The notes beneath the pieces were generated by a model. That model was not told where the DNA came from. It made no database searches and was given only the letters and a program-made list of their open reading frames with translations. The position numbers were made by a program, and so were the translations under genes. A stretch of 64,000 bases of DNA from Streptosporangium roseum DSM 43021 (GTDB lineage: Bacteria > Actinomycetota > Actinomycetes > Streptosporangiales > Streptosporangiaceae): contig NC_013595.1 of the NCBI RefSeq assembly GCF_000024865.1, positions 2,542,001 through 2,606,000 on the forward strand. The letters are read 5' to 3'. This document shows, one piece after another, positions 59,513 through 64,000 of the stretch. How positions within the stretch are numbered: the stretch's first letter is position 1; each line of letters starts with the position of its first letter.

Positions 59513-59520
59513 CCCGCCGG

Positions 59521-60297
59521 TTTCTGGCGGCCGGGGATCCGCTGGACATCCTGGTCAACAATGCCGCGCAGACCCTGCGCCGGCCGCTGTCGGCCTACGC
59601 CGCCTTGGTCGAGGGGGAGCGGGCCGGGCTTCCGCCGGGGGCGTCGGCGGTGCCGGGGTTCGTGCCGGGTCTTCCGATGTCGCCTCCCGGTGACGGGGTC
59701 TGGGGTCTTCCGGTCTCGCCTTCTGGTGGCGCGGTCGGGGACCTGCGGGGGCTTCCGTTGTCGCGTCCTGATGACGTGGCCCCGGGGTTGCCGGATGCGT
59801 CCGGTCTGCTGCCGGATATGTCGGCGCGTAACTCCTGGTCGGTGCGGATCGGTGAGGTGGATCCGGCCGAGCTGCTGGAGGTCCAGCTGGTCAACGCGGT
59901 CGCGCCGTTCCTGCTGATCGACCGGCTACTGCCGTTGCTGCTCGCCGCGCCTTTCCCACGCCGGTACATCGTGAACGTGTCGGCGGTGGAAGGGCAGTCC
60001 GTGGCGCCGAACAAGACCGGCCGTCACCCGCACACCAACATGGCCAAGGCCGGGCTGAACATGCTGACCCGTACCAGCGCCGCCGATCTGGCGCGGCAGG
60101 GTGTGTACATGTGCAGCGTGGACACCGGCTGGATCACCGACGAGAACCCGGTGCCGGTGCGGGAGTGGCTCGACCGCCGGACGCCGCTGGACGTCATCGA
60201 CGGTGCCGCCCGGGTCTACGACCCGATCGTGCGCGGCGAGGCGGGCGACCCGGTGCACGGAGTCTTCCTCAAGGACCACACGGAGGCGCCGTGGTAG
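59521..60297 (+). pseudogene. 5'-truncated second copy of the zinc-ribbon SDR gene
   Basis: From FLAAGDPLDILVNNAAQTLRR onward it matches the SDR at 50590 closely, including NVSAVEGQS and HPHTNMAKAGLN and the exact end TEAPW. The zinc ribbon, the nucleotide-binding GGRTKIG motif and the start are missing. The internal insertion differs: it carries Pro/Gly-rich repeats (GLPMSPPGDGVWGLPVSPSG). It is followed by decayed LRR sequence, as the intact SDR is followed by the intact LRR gene. Confidence 0.85.
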
Positions 60298-60527
60298 GCG
60301 ACCCCACGGCGGAGATCGTACGGGCGGCATGGTGGCCGAGCGGCGCGACCAGAACGACGCCGCCCACAAGGATCACACGGGCGTCGTTGTGACAGCCGAG
60401 CCTTACGGCCGGGATCGTGTGGAGATGTCGTGGTGACCGAGCATTCCGGCAAGGACCATGCAGAGCCGCGCGACCTCGATGGGTGGCCACGGTTCTCGGT
60501 CGCTCCCGACGGCTGCGGCGGCTCATG
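60291..60527 (+). pseudogene. decayed remnant of the LRR gene
   Basis: The GTG overlapping the SDR-copy stop is kept (60291), but the frame stops after about 30 codons. Another frame has VTEHSGKDHAEPRDLDGW, similar to the VAEPHDLDALLAWL start of the intact LRR protein. No LRR units remain. Confidence 0.5.
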
Positions 60528-60548
60528 AAGCGGAGAGCCAGGTACGTT

Positions 60549-61883
60549 TCAGCCGGGTGGTGTCTCGCGTGCCCACCGGGGCGGCTCGCGTCTGGCGGCT
60601 TCGATCGCCGCGCGGGTGGGACGTCCGACCGAATCGGGGATGCGGTCGAGGGGGATGCCGAGCGCCTCAGCCCAGAGGCTGCGCCAGGAGAGCCGCCGGG
60701 CGGCTTTCCGCTCGGCGCGGTGATGGTTATGGTGACGGCGACGGTCGGCCTCCGCCCGGGCAGCGGACTCGTCCCGCAGCCACGGCGGGGTTTTCCGGAG
60801 CAGTCCCGCGACGTGGTCGGCCGCCCAACGGCCGCTTGCCGGGCGGAGTTGCCGGATCACATCGGCGGGTATGCCGAACAGCTCGGCCACAGACTCGTCG
60901 GACAGCCGAGAGGCCACTCGGGTGGCCTGGTCGACAGCGGCTCGCTCGGCTCGGCGCCGCTGGGAGGCTTCTTCGACGGCACGCCGCTCCTCCGCGTGGA
61001 CGGCTCGTTGCAACTCCACCTCCGCACGCGCCCGCAGTAGCCAGGGAGGAGGTGAGGAGACCGTCTCGCGGAGGAGGGGAGCCAGCAGGTGGTCGCCGAA
61101 ATGGGGCAGCCCTGCTGGGATCATCTCAATGGGCACACCCAGCTCCTGTTCCGCGTCCCGAGGCGAGACCAGGAGACGCACAAGCTCCGCTGATCTCGGG
61201 GCGAGTTCGGCGAGCATCACCTCCAGCTCGGTGCGAGAGAGGCGGGCAGCGCGCAGGATCTCGGTGAGCGGTGGGACGCGAGGGTCCGCCATGCGGCGAA
61301 GGGGTCTGAGAGGCCCCGGCCAGACGTCGGCAGCGACTATCAGCGCAGTGGTCCACAGGAGAACCCGCACGTGGTCCGCGTCGAGGGTGGGCTTGATCGT
61401 CTCTATCTCCGCGCGGGCCGCGACAGTGCGCGCGAGGTTCAGCTTGCGGGTCTGGACGGCCTTCCCGGCGGCTTCGGAGCGGGAGACCGCCCGCGCGGCG
61501 GCGCGTAGCTCGGCGTCCGCGTGGACGTGGTCGGCCAGAGCGTCCATGTCAGCGGCACGGTAGTAGCGGACGGTGAGGGTCTGGCCGTACTTCCGGATCT
61601 CCTCGGTGGCCACGGGTGCCAGACCGACGGCGGCAGTGATCCGTTTGAAGCGGTCGGCCGAGACGCCGAGCCTGGCCGACGCCTCGGTAACGGTGCAGCG
61701 GCGCTCCGCGGCGAGGAGTCGCCGGAAGTGCTCGATGTCGGCTTCGGCCGCCCTGACGGAGACGGGATCGAAGGTCCGGTCGGGAAAGCGCCGGAGCAGG
61801 CTGGTCGTAGCCGCGAGCTCGATCTCCCAGACGCTGAGCCCGAGCAGTTGCCGGACCGCGTTCCTGCCCAGGCCCCGTGCCAT
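60549..61883 (-). CDS. hypothetical protein with HTH-like segments
   Basis: A 444-residue helical, Arg- and Ala-rich protein. CTVTEASARLGVSADRFKRITAAVG near residue 80 looks like a helix-turn-helix, and similar segments (LTEILRAARLSRTELEVMLAEL, DESVAELFGIPADVIRQLRP) recur, suggesting several small DNA-binding-like repeats. A coiled-coil region (VELQRAVHAEERRAVEEASQRRRAERAAV) lies near residue 305. There is no enzyme motif. ATG at 61883 with a strong GGAGGTGG upstream. Family not recognised. Confidence 0.75.
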   Translation of the reverse strand: MARGLGRNAVRQLLGLSVWEIELAATTSLLRRFPDRTFDPVSVRAAEADIEHFRRLLAAERRCTVTEASARLGVSADRFKRITAAVGLAPVATEEIRKYGQTLTVRYYRAADMDALADHVHADAELRAAARAVSRSEAAGKAVQTRKLNLARTVAARAEIETIKPTLDADHVRVLLWTTALIVAADVWPGPLRPLRRMADPRVPPLTEILRAARLSRTELEVMLAELAPRSAELVRLLVSPRDAEQELGVPIEMIPAGLPHFGDHLLAPLLRETVSSPPPWLLRARAEVELQRAVHAEERRAVEEASQRRRAERAAVDQATRVASRLSDESVAELFGIPADVIRQLRPASGRWAADHVAGLLRKTPPWLRDESAARAEADRRRHHNHHRAERKAARRLSWRSLWAEALGIPLDRIPDSVGRPTRAAIEAARREPPRWARETPPG

Positions 61884-62138
61884 GGCCCCACCTCCTGTGT
61901 CGGACGTCAGTGTGCCGGGCCGCTACGGCATTTCAATGAGTCATTGTTTCGTTACGAAGAGCAATCAAGGTGTCGTCGCGATTGTCGCAGACATCATCAC
62001 CCCGTAGCTCGCCGTTACCGGAGACAGCGGCTTCGCACTGTGCGCTGCGCACCCGGGGGCGGATCACCGCCACCGGGTTCACCGACGGACATCACCGGGC
62101 GACTGCTCGGTGACAACCGGGACTACGACGGGAAGCTG
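61884..62138. other. intergenic region
   Basis: About 255 bp between two minus-strand genes. It contains the promoter and ribosome site of the gene at 61883; no RNA gene or strong repeat is visible. Confidence 0.4.
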
Positions 62139-64000
62139 TCAGTGCCTGCGCTTCCTGCCGTGGCCGCTGGGACGGCCCCGCGAGCCGGGCGCCGGACGCG
62201 GCACGAGGCGCAGTCGGCCGTTCCGGGCCAGCATCGGCTCGTACACCAGTGCGCGCAGCTCCTCCAGGGCCGCTCGCGCGGGATGCCCCGAGTCCAGCAC
62301 CGCCGCGACGAGCTCGGGTGCGCCCCTGCCCGCCGACTCGCGGAGCTGCTCCATGACGGCCTCGGGACCGCCCAGCTCAAACAGGAGGATCAGTCCCTCG
62401 GCCAGCAGCAGGGAGTGCTCGTGGGCGGTGAGGTCCTCGGGGCGCAGCTCCCCCTCTTCCAGAAGGGCGGTCAGGACGATGGGCCCCAGCACCGGATCAC
62501 GCCGGAGTCCCGTCTGCGTCGACCGGCCGTCGGGGAGTGTCCTCACCAGGGTGGAGAGCATGGCGGAGGCGCGGGTACGGAAGGGGCAGGCGCGTATGGC
62601 GTCCAGCAGCGGCTCGACGTCACCTCCGTGCGCCGCCAGCCAGCCTTCGAGCTCGACCGCAGCCGTCTCCGGGGGGTAGTGCTGGGCGAGCACCCCCAGC
62701 AGTTCGCCCGCCGTGGCGTCTGCCAGCTCCCCGATCAGCGGGGCGTCCCGCCCGTCGGCGAGCATCCGCTCCCGTACGGCTCGCGTGCCCAGGGCTGTCA
62801 GCCGTACCAGCGGGCCCGGCTCCGCCAGGCGCGCCAGGAGCCGGGCGCATGCCTCGGGCGGCAGCGGCAGGTCCTCCTCGGTGAGCTCGCCGAACTCGTC
62901 GAAGACGCCGGGACGCAGATCACTGGAGTACAGCTCGTCGGGCACGCCGTGGCTCAGCTCGACGGCACCGAGGCAGGAAAGAGCGTCGAACACCGCCAGC
63001 AGTTCCCGCTCGACCTGACGGCGCCAGAGGTCCTGGTGGAAGCCGTCCTCCTCGGAGTCGAGCAGGAAGTACTCCTGGCAGGCCAGCCACACCGTCTCCT
63101 GCAGCCGGGCCACGGGGATCGGGATCGGCATGCTGTACATCGTGTTCAGCACGTCGGGCAGCAGCACGTCGAACGCCGTGACGAGCATCGAGGAGCGGTA
63201 CCACCCGGAAGCGGGTGTGCAGATCGCGGCACCCAGCTCGAAGGTCGCCTCGAACGCGCGCCGCCACAGCGCCTCCGGGTCACGCAGGACGGGGGCGGCC
63301 TTGGCCACCTGGACCAGGCGGCCCTTGCGCACCCGCACCAGGCCCGTCTTCTTCGCCCACGCCAACAGGAGGCCCACCCGGGGCATCTCGGCGGAACTGC
63401 GCACCCGCAGATCCTGCTCCCCGGTGCCCAGCAGCGCTGCCAGCTCGCGGGCGTCGGCCACCCGCAGATTTCCGGTCTTGGTGAGAGCTTGTCCGTCCGC
63501 CCCCACCCAGCCGGTCAGGGCGGTCAGCTGCCGTACGACCTCGCTCCGGGCGGCCTCGGCGGCGAGTTCGGCGGCGGGAGGGATGGCGACGGGACGCTGG
63601 GGGAAGGCCCGCTCGTCGTCGGGGGCGGCGCCGGCGAACTCGGCTTCGAGGAGCTTGTCGAGCACACCGGCGTCGAGCCGTATCCGGCCCGCGTCGACGT
63701 CGCGCTGGAACCTGGCCACCGCCCTTTCGTCGTCGAGGACGATGCCGTTGTCGAGGGCGGTCTGCGCCCAGAACTTCCCGATGCCCTGCCGGGCCGGGTC
63801 GGCCAGTGCCACCGGATACTCCGCCGCGGTCTCGGCCACGGCCGCCTCCAGCTCCGCCGAGGAGGCGCCTCGAGGGTCGCGCAGGCCGGACGCGGCGAGG
63901 TAGCGCAGGAGTGTCAGCAGGCTTTCCGGCGCGGTGGCGAGGAGACCCCGCTCGGCCACGAGGTGCCGGGGAATCCATTCCAGGAGGAAACGCCGTACCT
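62139..64000 (-). CDS. large uncharacterised protein, 5' end beyond the window
   Basis: At least 620 residues. The frame stays open with coding-like sequence (RRFLLEWIPRHLVAERGLL) up to the window's end, so the GTG at 63959 is not the true start. The protein is mostly helical. It has an Ala-rich region near KLLEAEFAGAAPDDE, a central segment with AFDVLLPDVLNTMYSMPIPIPV, and a basic C-terminal tail ending RGRPSGHGRKRRH that may bind nucleic acid. I do not recognise the family; it resembles large actinobacterial proteins of unknown function with winged-helix-like parts. Confidence 0.75.
   Translation of the reverse strand, partial: VRRFLLEWIPRHLVAERGLLATAPESLLTLLRYLAASGLRDPRGASSAELEAAVAETAAEYPVALADPARQGIGKFWAQTALDNGIVLDDERAVARFQRDVDAGRIRLDAGVLDKLLEAEFAGAAPDDERAFPQRPVAIPPAAELAAEAARSEVVRQLTALTGWVGADGQALTKTGNLRVADARELAALLGTGEQDLRVRSSAEMPRVGLLLAWAKKTGLVRVRKGRLVQVAKAAPVLRDPEALWRRAFEATFELGAAICTPASGWYRSSMLVTAFDVLLPDVLNTMYSMPIPIPVARLQETVWLACQEYFLLDSEEDGFHQDLWRRQVERELLAVFDALSCLGAVELSHGVPDELYSSDLRPGVFDEFGELTEEDLPLPPEACARLLARLAEPGPLVRLTALGTRAVRERMLADGRDAPLIGELADATAGELLGVLAQHYPPETAAVELEGWLAAHGGDVEPLLDAIRACPFRTRASAMLSTLVRTLPDGRSTQTGLRRDPVLGPIVLTALLEEGELRPEDLTAHEHSLLLAEGLILLFELGGPEAVMEQLRESAGRGAPELVAAVLDSGHPARAALEELRALVYEPMLARNGRLRLVPRPAPGSRGRPSGHGRKRRH

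Noticed and set aside
59467..59520. Extending the second SDR copy upstream to 59467
   Set aside because: The extra codons do not match the intact SDR and overlap the start of the minus-strand membrane protein gene; similarity begins only at 59521.

Overview
The window is very GC-rich chromosomal DNA with frequent GTG starts, GTGA/ATGA gene overlaps, a SAM-IV type riboswitch and families typical of actinomycetes. A filamentous actinomycete, probably of the Streptosporangiaceae group, is the best guess; the genus assignment is inference.

1-4.7 kb holds the end of a DyP-type peroxidase gene, a GH63/MGH1-like glycoside hydrolase with a small partner, a YtxH-like protein, tRNA-Asn(GTT) and an oxygenase-only bacterial nitric oxide synthase.

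4.7-29.9 kb is the most striking part, a carbohydrate-type cluster held together by a repeated palindrome with consensus near ATTACGGTCNNGACCGTAAT. I located ten copies, at nearly every promoter between 5.65 and 29.1 kb. Several overlap the -10 box or the start codon. The cluster encodes an NAD-dependent epimerase, two DapA-family aldolases, two DegT/StrS aminotransferases, a UDP-glucose dehydrogenase-like enzyme, a sugar ABC importer lacking its own ATPase, an enoyl-CoA hydratase, and a dedicated regulator with its own palindrome. It also encodes two operons that each pair a metal-ligand-poor amidohydrolase with an intact one, and four paralogous exported beta-propeller proteins (one Tat, three Sec). 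I know of no described system with this composition. A single-regulator, extracellular-to-cytoplasmic glycan or amino-sugar utilisation system is my main hypothesis.

30-38.7 kb is a sulfur-linked operon. A SAM-IV-like riboswitch precedes a glutathionyl-hydroquinone-reductase-like protein, an FAD/NAD(P) oxidoreductase and a complete Dpp/Opp-type ABC importer. Two tandemly duplicated mini-ORFs are translationally coupled between the two permease genes. Galactokinase, a CAT-anticodon tRNA, an AraC-family fragment, a small secreted protein and several membrane or hypothetical proteins follow up to 47.2 kb.

47.5-64 kb is an accessory island. It has a HigBA-like toxin-antitoxin pair, a large inverted-repeat element, and two unusual tRNA-like genes 17 bp upstream of a zinc-ribbon SDR and leucine-rich-repeat gene pair. 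It also has a NADAR gene with a partner, an McrBC restriction system and a truncated second copy of the SDR. The two SDR copies bracket the defence genes, which suggests insertion or recombination. The window ends inside a large uncharacterised gene on the minus strand.
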